Source: Nanobdellota archaeon
Lineage (GTDB): Archaea; Nanoarchaeota; Nanoarchaeia; Parvarchaeales; Parvarchaeaceae
NCBI GenBank assembly: GCA_021796445.1
Contig: JAKACB010000009.1
Span: 1-33,130 of the forward strand
Length of the DNA stretch: 33,130 nt
Direction: 5' to 3'
Shown: in pieces, positions 22,944 through 31,084 of the stretch
Layout of the letters: each line of letters starts with the position of its first letter
How positions within the stretch are numbered: the first letter of the stretch is position 1
Notes under the pieces: generated by a model
Told to the model about the DNA's origin: nothing
The model's database searches: none
The model's input: the letters and a program-made list of their open reading frames with translations, nothing else
Made by a program: the position numbers and the translations under genes

Positions 22944-23795
22944 TTACTGGAGGTATTTTGCAGCGTTATCTGCGTCTATTGAAGCATTTGAATAAGAGAT
23001 TGGATTTGAGTTTGCTGTAAAAATTACTGTGTAACTGCCAGTTATTGCAGCGTTTGAACCGCTTTGTATGTATCCTTGAATAGCAAATTGAAGTGAAACA
23101 GGCATGCCAACACTGTCAGAAAAACATATTTTTCCGCTCCCTTCTGCGGTTGAGGAGCTGAAATTCATGTCAAAAATAGAGCATGTGCCACCGCTATAGC
23201 TTTCCGTTCCCTTGAATTTTACTGGAAAAGAAGAATTGCCAAGGTTTAGAAGAACACTTGTATCGAAAAGATGATTGGCATACGATTTAAGCGCAACATC
23301 CTCTAAATCATCTTTTACTGTGCTGATTACCGCTTTTGAGCTGTTGAATGTGCAGTTTCGATATGTTTCTCCTGTAATGTTTGAACATGCGATTATTCCG
23401 CTACCGTTGTATAGAAACACCGCAGAGATGTAATTCTGTTCTTTTGGAGAGCCTGTGAAAGCTGAAAAGAAGTTATAAGCTTTTGTCAGGTTAGCATATA
23501 ACTTGAAAAGGCCCAATCCACTGGATTTTTGAAAGGACATCTTTATTGGCACAGCCAATGTTACGTTTATTGAATCCTTGGAAAACATTATGTCCGCTGT
23601 TCCGCTGTAGTTTATCGTAAAGTGATTTGTAAGGTTGACATAATGTTCAGTGGCATTAAGAAGCTCGGCTGAATTAGTTACCGAATAAAACTGTGCTGCA
23701 TTGCCGCTTGGCTTAATTAGATTATTAATGTAGAATATAGAAATAACTGCAATTGCCAAAACAAGCAATACCGCAATAAAAACGATTTTGTTCAT
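22944..23795 (-). CDS. Membrane-anchored exported protein
   Basis: The 283-residue protein has one N-terminal hydrophobic segment (about 4-27) and then an exported Ser/Asn/Thr-rich part with many N-x-S/T sites. Cys pairs near residues 137, 147, 205 and 222 may form disulfides. No domain is recognised. In size and layout it resembles the protein at 6680-7474 (single anchor, four exported Cys, about 270 residues), and the two may be distant relatives. An AT-rich TATA-like stretch (23812-23823) precedes it. Confidence 0.65.
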   Translation of the reverse strand: MNKIVFIAVLLVLAIAVISIFYINNLIKPSGNAAQFYSVTNSAELLNATEHYVNLTNHFTINYSGTADIMFSKDSINVTLAVPIKMSFQKSSGLGLFKLYANLTKAYNFFSAFTGSPKEQNYISAVFLYNGSGIIACSNITGETYRNCTFNSSKAVISTVKDDLEDVALKSYANHLFDTSVLLNLGNSSFPVKFKGTESYSGGTCSIFDMNFSSSTAEGSGKICFSDSVGMPVSLQFAIQGYIQSGSNAAITGSYTVIFTANSNPISYSNASIDADNAAKYLQ

Positions 23796-23848
23796 GTAAA
23801 TTTAAAGCCTCAATATATGATAAACTTTTCTTCTCTCCTTTGCGCTTT

Positions 23849-24397
23849 TTACGAGTTCTTTTTATCTTTAAAGTACAAATTTCCGTTGTCTTTTCCGGCT
23901 TGATTATAGTATCTAAACGTGAAATCAAGATTTTTGTTCCCTATATCCATCCCCTTTATGTTCAGTTTTTCCTTAGTTTTGACAACATCTTTTACAGTTT
24001 TACCTTCTATTTCTAGGATAGGTTTTATCAAGGGCCAGTATGCTATATCTATTTCTACCCCCTTGTAAAGCCATTTTTCAACTTTGTTTTCCTGGTATAT
24101 TGGCTTTATCTTAAGGGCTTTTTTGAATATTTCAGTTGCTTTTTTGAAATCTCCTACATCAGTTTCTATTTCTTCTGTGTTTCTTAGACCGCTTCCTTCC
24201 CTATACTTATAGGTAATAGTCGTTTTTTTGCCGTCCGTCCTTATCCTCACAAACTCGTCTATTCCCTTTTTATCAGCCAGAAAGAATACGTATCTTCTGT
24301 AAAATAAGTTTCCAATCTTCTTCGCACCGATCTCTGCTAGCCTTTTTCTTACTTCTCCTTCGTTTATGTCTATTATCTTGGTTTCTATCTCCTTCAT
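23849..24397 (-). CDS. CYTH domain protein (class IV adenylate cyclase/triphosphatase-like)
   Basis: The 182-residue protein begins with MKEIETKII, giving the ExExK metal-binding motif (E3, E5, K7) that defines CYTH/triphosphate tunnel enzymes. Later strands TYKYREGS and VEIDIAYWP supply the alternating charged residues that line the tunnel, and PILEIEG carries another E-x-E pair. Its organisation resembles CyaB-type proteins, which act on triphosphates (thiamine triphosphate, polyphosphate, or ATP to cAMP). The length is normal. A partial, inverted, decayed copy lies at 10022-10392. The exact substrate cannot be told from sequence. Confidence 0.85.
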   Translation of the reverse strand: MKEIETKIIDINEGEVRKRLAEIGAKKIGNLFYRRYVFFLADKKGIDEFVRIRTDGKKTTITYKYREGSGLRNTEEIETDVGDFKKATEIFKKALKIKPIYQENKVEKWLYKGVEIDIAYWPLIKPILEIEGKTVKDVVKTKEKLNIKGMDIGNKNLDFTFRYYNQAGKDNGNLYFKDKKNS

Positions 24398-24459
24398 GTA
24401 TTATAACTGTACCTACTAGTATTTATTGCTGGTATTTATCCCGATTGTTTTAATTTTTA

Positions 24460-25452
24460 TTATATATCCCATTTCTTTGCTCCTGCCATTTGGTATAGTA
24501 TCCTGTGTTTGTTATAAGTTTCCATTGCTAGATAAACTTCATTTCCTTTTTCTGTGAGGTCTGTCAACAAGTTTAGCCTGTTCTTTAATTTTCCTTCCAA
24601 TGCACCGATGTATAGCTTTAAGCCCGTTACTTGGTTGTAACTGTCCTTATTGTACTGGATTCTTACCTTCTCAGCGCATATTTTGCTGTTTCTTGCCCCA
24701 TAGCCAAGGTAATCCAGCGCATTTACTACCTTTAATTCCGAATTTTTCATGTAATAACCTGCCCAAGCTCCTGCGTTGCCGGCATATATCTTGCTGTTCT
24801 CCGCGCCAGATCCAAGGTAATCATCTGCGATAGTTATGTGTAGCTCAGAGTTTTCCATGTAAAGCCCTGCATCCTCTTTGGCCCTATTTGCGTATATCTT
24901 GCTGTTTCTTGCGTACTCTCCGAGAGAGATTCCAGCTTCATCTACATGCAGCTCAGAGTTTTCCATATCAGAGCCTGCATAATCTCCCACTCCATTGGCA
25001 TATATTTTGCTGCTCTCTGCGCAGTAACCTAATTTGTCACCAGCTTTATTTACATGGGCTTCTACACCCTTTAAATTATAGAAAAGTAGGTTAATTGGGA
25101 TAGGTGAATCTATAAAAACTCTTTCGCCTCTCTTTATGTTTTTGTTTATTACGGCAGATATGAACAAACCTAGTTTTGAACTATCATTTAGTTTTACATA
25201 TATCTCTGGATTTCTGACAAATTCTTCTATGTCTTTTGTTGTGAATTTGGTTTTTATTTCCCGGTATATTTTATAGTAATAATCGTTAATTTCATGGTAT
25301 GTAGCGTAACAAAGACTGTAACTTGGCTTTTCGCCCCCGATTGTCAAAAAATCATTTATAAGCATTTCCAGATTTTCTTTTGTCATTGAAACTATTGGAA
25401 AAGACATTATATAAAGTTTAATTCCATACGGTGAGTAATATCTGCATAACAC
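24460..25452 (-). CDS. Beta-solenoid protein with 18-residue repeats (GXGXG-like)
   Basis: The 330-residue protein has a helical N-terminal ~130 residues, then at least seven 18-residue units (about 130-265) that alternate between two types: SELHVDEAGISLGEYARN and SKIYANRAKEDAGLYMEN are neighbouring examples. The full period is therefore 36 residues. The alternation of N-S-x-(I/L) strands with A-G or L-G turns is like the GXGXG solenoid of glutamate synthase alpha domains and FwdC, where each repeat is one rung. It is a stand-alone structural or binding protein here, with no enzyme domain seen. The ATG at 25452 may be early; M16 (25407) also fits. Confidence 0.65.
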   Translation of the reverse strand: MLCRYYSPYGIKLYIMSFPIVSMTKENLEMLINDFLTIGGEKPSYSLCYATYHEINDYYYKIYREIKTKFTTKDIEEFVRNPEIYVKLNDSSKLGLFISAVINKNIKRGERVFIDSPIPINLLFYNLKGVEAHVNKAGDKLGYCAESSKIYANGVGDYAGSDMENSELHVDEAGISLGEYARNSKIYANRAKEDAGLYMENSELHITIADDYLGSGAENSKIYAGNAGAWAGYYMKNSELKVVNALDYLGYGARNSKICAEKVRIQYNKDSYNQVTGLKLYIGALEGKLKNRLNLLTDLTEKGNEVYLAMETYNKHRILYQMAGAKKWDI

Positions 25453-25513
25453 ATAAAATCAAAGAAAACTATCCGCAAAGCCAAAATTGTTGGGGATATG
25501 GCCTTGTGCCTCT

Positions 25514-25951
25514 TTATTGAGCCAATTTTTCGAATGCTTCTTTGTTATAGGCAAAATTTTTAAGGATATTTATGGCAGTCTTTACGTTCTTGGTGTATTT
25601 CATTTCAATGAAGGTTGAGTCATCTTTGCTGTAATTTCTATTCTCTTTGTACTTGTTTCCGGTAAATAAAGTAAGGTTTTTCTCATCGCTTAGTCCACGT
25701 GTGTAATTTAAAATCCTCCTGTAGTCACCAAATGGACCGCTCTTTGCATATAACTCCAAGTTTATAACCTTTGAGTTGCCAGCAGGGTATTCGTGCATAC
25801 GCACTTCAATTCCGCTTCTTCCTTCGTTTATGTCAAGAAAGTAGGAATTAGTGCTGAAATTCCTTTTTTCTCCAAGAAAAGAATCGTTCTCCGTCTTCCC
25901 ATACCTTCTAGTTAGCTCTTCTAATAAAATCAAATCCAGTTTGCTTTCCAT
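25514..25951 (-). CDS. Uncharacterised protein, tandem paralogue B
   Basis: The 145-residue protein begins MESKLDLILLEELTR and ends FAYNKEAFEKLAQ, matching the preceding gene (25971-26483) at both ends and in NLTLFTG and F-(I/V)-E-(M/L)-KYT. The middle lacks the ~25-residue insert of its neighbour. The first 46 coding bases plus 3 upstream bases are identical to those of the neighbour, so a duplication or conversion is recent at the 5' end. It lies 19 bases downstream in the same direction. It is soluble and charged; function unknown. Confidence 0.65.
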   Translation of the reverse strand: MESKLDLILLEELTRRYGKTENDSFLGEKRNFSTNSYFLDINEGRSGIEVRMHEYPAGNSKVINLELYAKSGPFGDYRRILNYTRGLSDEKNLTLFTGNKYKENRNYSKDDSTFIEMKYTKNVKTAINILKNFAYNKEAFEKLAQ

Positions 25952-25954
25952 GTT
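25906..25954. repeat. 49-base perfect direct repeat, copy 1
   Basis: This stretch is identical to 26438-26486. Each copy covers the first ~46 coding bases of a paralogue and 3 bases before its ATG, ending with TTTCCATGTT on the plus strand. Such perfect identity between otherwise diverged genes points to recent duplication or gene conversion. Confidence 0.9.
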
Positions 25955-25970
25955 GTTTCGCTTATGCCTC

Positions 25971-26483
25971 TTATTGGATTAATTTTTCGAAGCCTTCCTT
26001 GTCGTAGGCAAACTTTTTGAGGGAGTCTAAAGCAATCTTTACGCTGTTAGTGTATTTCAGTTCAACGAAAGCCGAATCGGATTCCTTTCCGTAGCATGTC
26101 CACCAGCAAGAGATGGCAGGATAAAATTTGGGGGCATCTTTGGGATAATCTCTCTTTCTGTGTCCGCCTCCGGTGAATAATGTCAGCTTTTTAAACCGAT
26201 CGACTGCATGTCTGTAATCTAGAATTCTCTTATAATCATCATACGGTTTCCTCCTCGTATTCAAACTTAAGTATATAACCTTTGATTCGCCAGCCGTATT
26301 TTTGCCAACTTCAAGCATGTTTATTTCCAGTCTACTGTCCCCATTATCTATGTCGAGACGGTAGGAATCAACCTCGGAATCGCTTCTTTTCTCAGCTCCT
26401 GTAACATGTCCAGTAAAAGGGCCTACAGCACCGTACTTTCTAGTTAGCTCTTCTAATAAAATCAAATCCAGTTTGCTTTCCAT
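25971..26483 (-). CDS. Uncharacterised protein, tandem paralogue A
   Basis: The 170-residue soluble protein is paralogous to the next gene. It shares MESKLDLILLEELTR, strand-like KVIYLSLNT, KKLTLFTGG, FVELKYTNSVK and the C-terminal FAYDKEGFEKLIQ. A Cys/Trp-rich insert (SCWWTC) is special to this copy. It is preceded by a strong Shine-Dalgarno sequence (AAGGAGG, minus strand of 26489-26495, 5 bases before ATG), which is unusual in this window, and by a pair of direct repeats around the promoter. Function not recognised; the pair appears to be one transcript. Confidence 0.65.
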   Translation of the reverse strand: MESKLDLILLEELTRKYGAVGPFTGHVTGAEKRSDSEVDSYRLDIDNGDSRLEINMLEVGKNTAGESKVIYLSLNTRRKPYDDYKRILDYRHAVDRFKKLTLFTGGGHRKRDYPKDAPKFYPAISCWWTCYGKESDSAFVELKYTNSVKIALDSLKKFAYDKEGFEKLIQ

Positions 26484-26486
26484 GTT
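26438..26486. repeat. 49-base perfect direct repeat, copy 2
   Basis: This is the partner of 25906-25954, 532 bases away, at the 5' end of the upstream paralogue. Recombination between the copies would delete one gene and leave the other intact. Confidence 0.9.
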
Positions 26487-26488
26487 AA

Positions 26489-26553
26489 CCTCCTTTTAAT
26501 AACTATTATAGAAGTTTACATATATAAATAGTTTACTATTATAAAGAAGTTAC
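26489..26553 (-). promoter_or_regulatory. Promoter with paired direct repeats and strong ribosome binding site
   Basis: On the plus strand ACTATTATAGAAGTTTAC (26502-26519) and ACTATTATAAAGAAGTTAC (26535-26553) are near-identical direct repeats flanking the TATA-like ATATATAAATAG. Their 33-base spacing is about three helical turns, so a protein could bind both on one face. The Shine-Dalgarno sequence at 26489-26495 shows the transcript has a leader. Regulation is inferred. Confidence 0.5.
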
Positions 26554-26610
26554 TAATATACATATTTTTATGATAACCGCACAAAAGTCCGTTAACCTAA
26601 TATTAAATAC

Positions 26611-27624
26611 CTATTTTTGGCATATTATCAACACAGTTTGCTTGGGAAATAACCCTAACGCCTCGCACCTTAAGAGTTCCCTGTGTGCATTTGCAGTGTA
26701 TTTTGACGGGGATTTGTGCCTTGCTTTTTCCTTCTCTGTTATTCCTTGCCTTAATTTTGCGAATTCCGAAATAGACCAAAGAAGCCTGTCAAAACACCTG
26801 ATTTTTTCGTATTCCCTCAGATCCTCCAGATTGGACTTGTCGGAATGCTTTAGGTATTCGGAAAGTAGGATCCTCCTTTTCCTTCCTGTGAGATTCAGCC
26901 TCTCCAGGGCCGTGGCAATCTCAAACTGCGGCTCCGATAGCCTTACGCTTTCCCAGTCTATCAGTTTCAAGCCGTTTTTAGTCCGCAGCAGGTTGTCTTT
27001 GCTAACATCCCCATGTATTACTGAGAGCCTTTGTCTTCTCAGTTTTATGTTCTTTATCCTTTTGTATGCTTCCCTTAGATTGGCCTTGAATCGATTGTTT
27101 ACGTATTTAAAATCAGGATCTGTTATGATGTCAACTCTTTTTTCAATGTACTTTCTGTTGTAGTTTTTGACTGGTTCCCTTCTTAATCCTTTTACATTGT
27201 GTATCTTATGCAGCTCTGCAAGAATTAAAGCCAGGGATTTTAAGTCTTTTTCGGTCATCATTGTTATTGGTCTACCAGCAACATACTCGGATATAATAAA
27301 TGGCTTGCTTAGGATTTTACATGAAGTGTCTTTGTAATAGACTTTTGGGGCAATTCCTAATTTTTCCAAGCTTTTTATGCCATTAAATTCCAGGTCTATC
27401 CTTGCGGCCCCCCAACTGTTTCCGCCTTTATCATCTTTTCTTACGGAGGTAAGCCTTAACAGGAATTTTCTGTCGTTTATTGTTAAAAGATAATTGTAAT
27501 GCGTTTCTCCCGAGGTTATGGGCTGTATGCTTTGAAGTTTTATTGGAGTGTTTAAATCCAGTTGTCTGCTTTTTATGCCGTTAACCGCCTTTCTTATGCG
27601 AGAAACATTTTCAGCCATATACAA
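26611..27624 (-). CDS. APH/choline-kinase-like phosphotransferase
   Basis: The 337-residue protein has the kinase-like N-lobe with KFLLRLTS (53-60), hinge KPFIISEYVAGRPI (107-120), catalytic loop HGDVSKDN (204-211) and metal-binding LIDWE (221-225), the signature order of the aminoglycoside phosphotransferase family. These enzymes phosphorylate small molecules such as choline, homoserine, sugars or antibiotics. The C-terminal ~100 residues are helical and basic. It is alone on the minus strand, upstream of the tandem paralogues with a 127-base gap. The substrate cannot be assigned. Confidence 0.85.
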   Translation of the reverse strand: MYMAENVSRIRKAVNGIKSRQLDLNTPIKLQSIQPITSGETHYNYLLTINDRKFLLRLTSVRKDDKGGNSWGAARIDLEFNGIKSLEKLGIAPKVYYKDTSCKILSKPFIISEYVAGRPITMMTEKDLKSLALILAELHKIHNVKGLRREPVKNYNRKYIEKRVDIITDPDFKYVNNRFKANLREAYKRIKNIKLRRQRLSVIHGDVSKDNLLRTKNGLKLIDWESVRLSEPQFEIATALERLNLTGRKRRILLSEYLKHSDKSNLEDLREYEKIRCFDRLLWSISEFAKLRQGITEKEKARHKSPSKYTANAHRELLRCEALGLFPKQTVLIICQK

Positions 27625-27675
27625 TAAGATTAATCATCATACAAAGTTTAATAATTTAGTTTAAATTTCAAGAAG

Positions 27676-28392
27676 CTAAACTTTTTGCAGGTTTAGCAGT
27701 TTTTTTGCATTTCCATAAAAAATATCCTCTTTTTTCATTTCAGATATTTCCGCTTTTTTTACCTTAAGCAGTTCTATCTCCTGATCAGAGAAAGGGTAAT
27801 CGGAGCCGAACACTATCTTCTTTGATGTTATTTCTTTTACTCTTCTCTCTATTATAAAGGGAGAAGATACAACAGACGTGTCCACGTATGCATTTTCAAG
27901 TTCATTTATCTTTGAAAAGAAAATGTCGGAGTCATTTGCAAAATGGGCAAATACGAAGTTTATTTTTGGATACATCTTTGCTAGCTCTATTATCCTGTCA
28001 GGATCCGTGTTAATATTGTTTTCTTTTCTTGAATGAATTATTACAGGTTTTCCCGTTTTTTCTATTGTCTCGAATATCCTTTCCAGGCTTTTGTCCAACG
28101 GGTCAAAGTTTTCTCCCCGAGGGTGCAGCTTGAAGCCATAAAATCCCTTCTGCAGCGCTTCAAATTCCTCCTTCTTAATGGTTTTTGGGTTAAACCTCAA
28201 AAAAGGAATAAAGAACTTACCTGCATTATCCAGTGTTTCAACGTTCTTTTGCATCAATTTTTGGTAGGATTCCTGCGTGCTTGGGAATATGACTGCCCTT
28301 TCTATCCCCATTTGCTGCATTTTTCTCTGTAATTCATTAAAAGTCGATTTATCAAAGCTCACACCGGAATGGGTATGAAAATCTATTATCAT
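27676..28392 (-). CDS. TatD/amidohydrolase-2-like metal-dependent hydrolase
   Basis: The 238-residue TIM-barrel protein begins MIIDFHTHSG (H6-x-H8), followed by GFKLHPRGE, PVIIHSR (H120), FVFAHF (H150) and VFGSDYPF (D198), the full set of metal ligands of amidohydrolase-2 enzymes. It probably hydrolyses or decarboxylates a small compound. Its start overlaps the stop of the upstream GNAT gene by 4 bases, so the two are coupled and may act on the same metabolite. The chain is slightly short but all key residues are present. Confidence 0.85.
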   Translation of the reverse strand: MIIDFHTHSGVSFDKSTFNELQRKMQQMGIERAVIFPSTQESYQKLMQKNVETLDNAGKFFIPFLRFNPKTIKKEEFEALQKGFYGFKLHPRGENFDPLDKSLERIFETIEKTGKPVIIHSRKENNINTDPDRIIELAKMYPKINFVFAHFANDSDIFFSKINELENAYVDTSVVSSPFIIERRVKEITSKKIVFGSDYPFSDQEIELLKVKKAEISEMKKEDIFYGNAKKLLNLQKV

Positions 28393-29036
28393 ATACGGCC
28401 TGCAACTGCCTTATCTTTCATGTCATCTTTTTTATACCTTTTCAAATTAAATGTCAGGTAGTATCCGTCACCTTTGTCAATATCGAGTTTACGATACTCT
28501 TCATTTATTGACTCGTATCTGCATGTTTGCAACTTTTCAGTAAGCCTGCGTCCAAATACCGCTGATATTAATTTTCTGTCAACTGAGTAGTCAGATATGT
28601 AATTTAGGTTTGTTCTCATGTTTAGTTCCGCTCTTATGGTAAATTCGACAAGAGGATTTTGAGTCCTCGTACTTATTGTGTCAAAACCTAGTGCAAATGC
28701 TTCATCTACCCTTGCTTTTACAAGTTCATTGTATAGTCTCCTGCCTTGAAAATCGCTTGAAACGACGGCTGCTGAGAAGTAAGCATGTTTCTTTAGGTTA
28801 TTTTTATTATTAAGATACTTCGAGCCTGCAAAGCCTATAGCTTTCTTGCCTTTGTACAATACCAAGAAAAGGTCATTATCCTTTATATGGTCCATAACTT
28901 CTGCTTCTGTCATTCCACTTTGAAAGGTTTTTACCGTGAACTCCACAATTTCATCCAGTGTTTTTTTGCTTAGTTTTGCCGGGTTTTCACTTTTAAGCCT
29001 GAAGGTTTCCCTGCCACCGGTAAATGTTCCTATCAA
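28389..29036 (-). CDS. GNAT family N-acetyltransferase
   Basis: The 215-residue protein has the GNAT core: strand KAIGFAGSKYL, then FSAAVVSSDFQGRRLYNELV (87-106), where QGRRLY takes the place of the acetyl-CoA binding Q/R-x2-G-x-G/A loop, then DTISTRTQNP. The extra C-terminal ~70 residues may form a substrate lid. It is coupled by ATGA overlap to the amidohydrolase gene. Acceptor unknown. Confidence 0.75.
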   Translation of the reverse strand: MIGTFTGGRETFRLKSENPAKLSKKTLDEIVEFTVKTFQSGMTEAEVMDHIKDNDLFLVLYKGKKAIGFAGSKYLNNKNNLKKHAYFSAAVVSSDFQGRRLYNELVKARVDEAFALGFDTISTRTQNPLVEFTIRAELNMRTNLNYISDYSVDRKLISAVFGRRLTEKLQTCRYESINEEYRKLDIDKGDGYYLTFNLKRYKKDDMKDKAVAGRI

Positions 29037-29062
29037 ACGTCATTGTTTTATACTTTTCCCCT

Positions 29063-29357
29063 CTATTTTCCATGTTCTACCTCCATGTCTTTTATAACGG
29101 AAAGTATTACCTTCCCGTTGATTGTAAGTTCTGCGTTTTTGCCCTTGCCGAACTCTATTAAGCCGATTCTTCTAAGTGATCTTGCATTTAATTTTAAAGT
29201 AGAACTTCTTACGTTGTGCTTTTCTTCTATTGCTTTAAGGACCTTATAAGCTGATTTGCCAGGGGCTTTCCCCCATTTCTTTAAGTATAAGTAGCTGATT
29301 CCTATTCAAGGCTATCTCTGTCAATGCTTCCAATGTTCTTCTAATCTTGCCTTCCAT
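29063..29357 (-). pseudogene. Winged-helix DNA-binding gene with a frameshift
   Basis: The first frame starts at ATG 29357 (MEGKIRRTLEALTEIALNRN, then QLLILK). The next frame then carries YLKKWGKAPGKSAYKVLKAI, RSSTLKLNARSLRRIGLIEF and INGKVILSVIKDMEVEHGK to TAG at 29063. The second piece has no usable start codon. Together they make a sensible ~98-residue winged-helix protein, so a shift of one base (net) has happened between about 29275 and 29300. It may be a true mutation, a sequencing error or, less likely, programmed frameshifting. It lies 26 bases before the GNAT gene, which it might regulate. Confidence 0.65.
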
Positions 29358-29458
29358 TTGGTATTATAAGATAACTGCAGGTATTTAAATTAATGGGGCA
29401 GTTAATTGTAACCTATTAAACCAAAGAAAATTTAAGGCTGCCTTTTTTCTGGCAAGGG

Positions 29459-30229
29459 TCATTTAAGGTCGTCAGCCGTTATATTATGTCCTAGTTTTTC
29501 TGCTTTCATAATTAAATTCCTTTTCATTATTTCATTTGTTGGTTTGATGTGTATTCCAACCGGCTTTACCCTTATTCCATTAGAAGTCAATCCTTCTATT
29601 TTATTTGGATTATTTGTCATGAGTCTGACAGAATTAATTCCTAAAGTTTTAAGGATAGCTGCAGCTACCCCAAAGTCCCTGTGTTCGCTTTTGTAACCCG
29701 CCTTTGCGTATCCCTCATAAACGCTCAATTGCCTTCCTTTTTTGTCCTTCTTTACAGAAATGATGCCATTCTTAAGGTTAAAGATGTTTTTATAAGCAGC
29801 AAGCTTTGCTTTTATCCCGTTTCCCGCACCTTCCTGATTTAAGTAGATCAATACCCCTTTCTTCTCTTTTGACATCTGTTTCAACGCTAAATCAAGTTCC
29901 TGCCTGCATTCGCAGTTTATCGCATGGAAAAGCTCACTGCTTCTGCAGGACGAATGAACTCTCACAAGGGGATAACTATAAGATTTAAGTTTTTTGCCAT
30001 TGAATTTACCAAAAACTGCAATATCATGTTCTTTTCCAGTGGCATAATCTCCAAAGACAATGTAAGTCATAGGCCCGTATTCTGTAGGTAAAGGAGTCCT
30101 TCCTAATTCGACAAGCCTTGGAATTTTGTGTTCATTCAACGTTTTTATCATTTCATCTTCAACTTCTTCTGGTTCATTCCAGTTTCTGTCAAGGTACTTA
30201 AGAATTGCTAAAAGTTCTTTATTTTCCAT
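29459..30229 (-). CDS. ribA: GTP cyclohydrolase II-like protein
   Basis: The 256-residue protein should open the imidazole ring of GTP as the first step to riboflavin. C95-x10-C106-x-C108 (SCRSSELFHAINCEC) matches the zinc site of GCH II. LIYLNQEGAGNGIKAKLAAY is the expected substrate-binding segment, and EHRDFGVAAAILKTLG and LMTNNPNKIEGL match the C-terminal half. The RxI/GL-type residues differ slightly from the bacterial enzyme (GAGNG for GRNIG). A ~50-residue acidic N-terminal extension precedes the domain. Many archaea use GCH III (ArfA) instead, so this bacterial-type enzyme may be acquired. A decayed half copy lies at 11184-11571. No other riboflavin gene is in the window. Confidence 0.85.
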   Translation of the reverse strand: MENKELLAILKYLDRNWNEPEEVEDEMIKTLNEHKIPRLVELGRTPLPTEYGPMTYIVFGDYATGKEHDIAVFGKFNGKKLKSYSYPLVRVHSSCRSSELFHAINCECRQELDLALKQMSKEKKGVLIYLNQEGAGNGIKAKLAAYKNIFNLKNGIISVKKDKKGRQLSVYEGYAKAGYKSEHRDFGVAAAILKTLGINSVRLMTNNPNKIEGLTSNGIRVKPVGIHIKPTNEIMKRNLIMKAEKLGHNITADDLK

Positions 30230-30268
30230 TCTTTTACTTGTAATTAGCCAAATTTAAATATTTTCAGA

Positions 30269-31084
30269 TTATATGTAGTTAAAACCTATTTTTTCCGCCT
30301 TCCTTTCAGCAGCTCTGAATATAAACTTGGCCATTACTGCAAATACTATTAATTCGCTTATTGTAATAATCCACATTAAATATACGGGGGCTATCAATGA
30401 GGATCCAATAAGATAATACCTTACAAGGTAAAGACTAGAGGTCAAAGGTACAAATAAAGCTGCGTAATTTATTGAACTTGGCAGCACCTGTAATGGTATA
30501 AAGGCTCCACTTAGGAATGTAATAAATAGGATAACTATGCCCTCCAATGCTTCTACTCTCTTAAAAAGCAGCATTCCGGCTCCTATCATAAGCCCTAACT
30601 GGAGCATGCTAAAAAATCCTATGATGAAGCATACTATTGAAAGCAGGATACCTAAAGGGGTTAAATAATTAAAGGCAAAAATTATTGCAGTTAAGTAAAT
30701 TGGAGAATAGATCATAAGAGAGATTGTTACTTCAGACAGGTTGTTTAAACTGAAGTAGATGTATCTAGATATGGGAGTAGTAAACGAGTAGTTTATAATC
30801 CCGGACCACAGCTGAAAGTTAGCATCTCCGGCCACGCTAGAAACCGTTTCTTCAAGAAGCGGCAGCATCGAAGCGCCTATAAGAATAAAAGAAACGATGC
30901 TTTTAGTGCCTATTGCAGAAATAGAAGCTGAATAAAGCGGCACAAAAAGAAGCATTAAAGCGGCGTTTGCTATTGCGTAAGCTACCCAGAATATGAAATT
31001 TGAATGATATCTCTTAAGCAAGGTAATGTTCATCCACAATGTCATGCGGAATATTTTAAACATTTCCTTAATATTATTTGCCAT
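30269..31084 (-). CDS. ABC-2 type transporter permease
   Basis: The 271-residue protein has about six membrane segments and the ABC-2 layout: a cytosolic N-terminal helix before the first membrane segment, and FLSGAFIPLQVLPSSINYAA, the typical gate motif between the last segments. It partners the ATPase whose gene ends 11 bases inside this one. Substrate unknown; ABC-2 systems export lipids, polysaccharides, peptides or drugs. Confidence 0.85.
   Translation of the reverse strand: MANNIKEMFKIFRMTLWMNITLLKRYHSNFIFWVAYAIANAALMLLFVPLYSASISAIGTKSIVSFILIGASMLPLLEETVSSVAGDANFQLWSGIINYSFTTPISRYIYFSLNNLSEVTISLMIYSPIYLTAIIFAFNYLTPLGILLSIVCFIIGFFSMLQLGLMIGAGMLLFKRVEALEGIVILFITFLSGAFIPLQVLPSSINYAALFVPLTSSLYLVRYYLIGSSLIAPVYLMWIITISELIVFAVMAKFIFRAAERKAEKIGFNYI

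Noticed and set aside
24460..25452. Left-handed hexapeptide acyltransferase reading of the 18-residue repeats
   Set aside because: The hexapeptide rule (aliphatic residue every sixth position) is not met; the A/L-G turn pattern fits the GXGXG-type solenoid better.
26570..27163. Plus-strand open frame of 197 codons
   Set aside because: It lies entirely opposite the APH-like kinase gene, whose full set of catalytic motifs is clear; the antisense frame has no recognisable domain.
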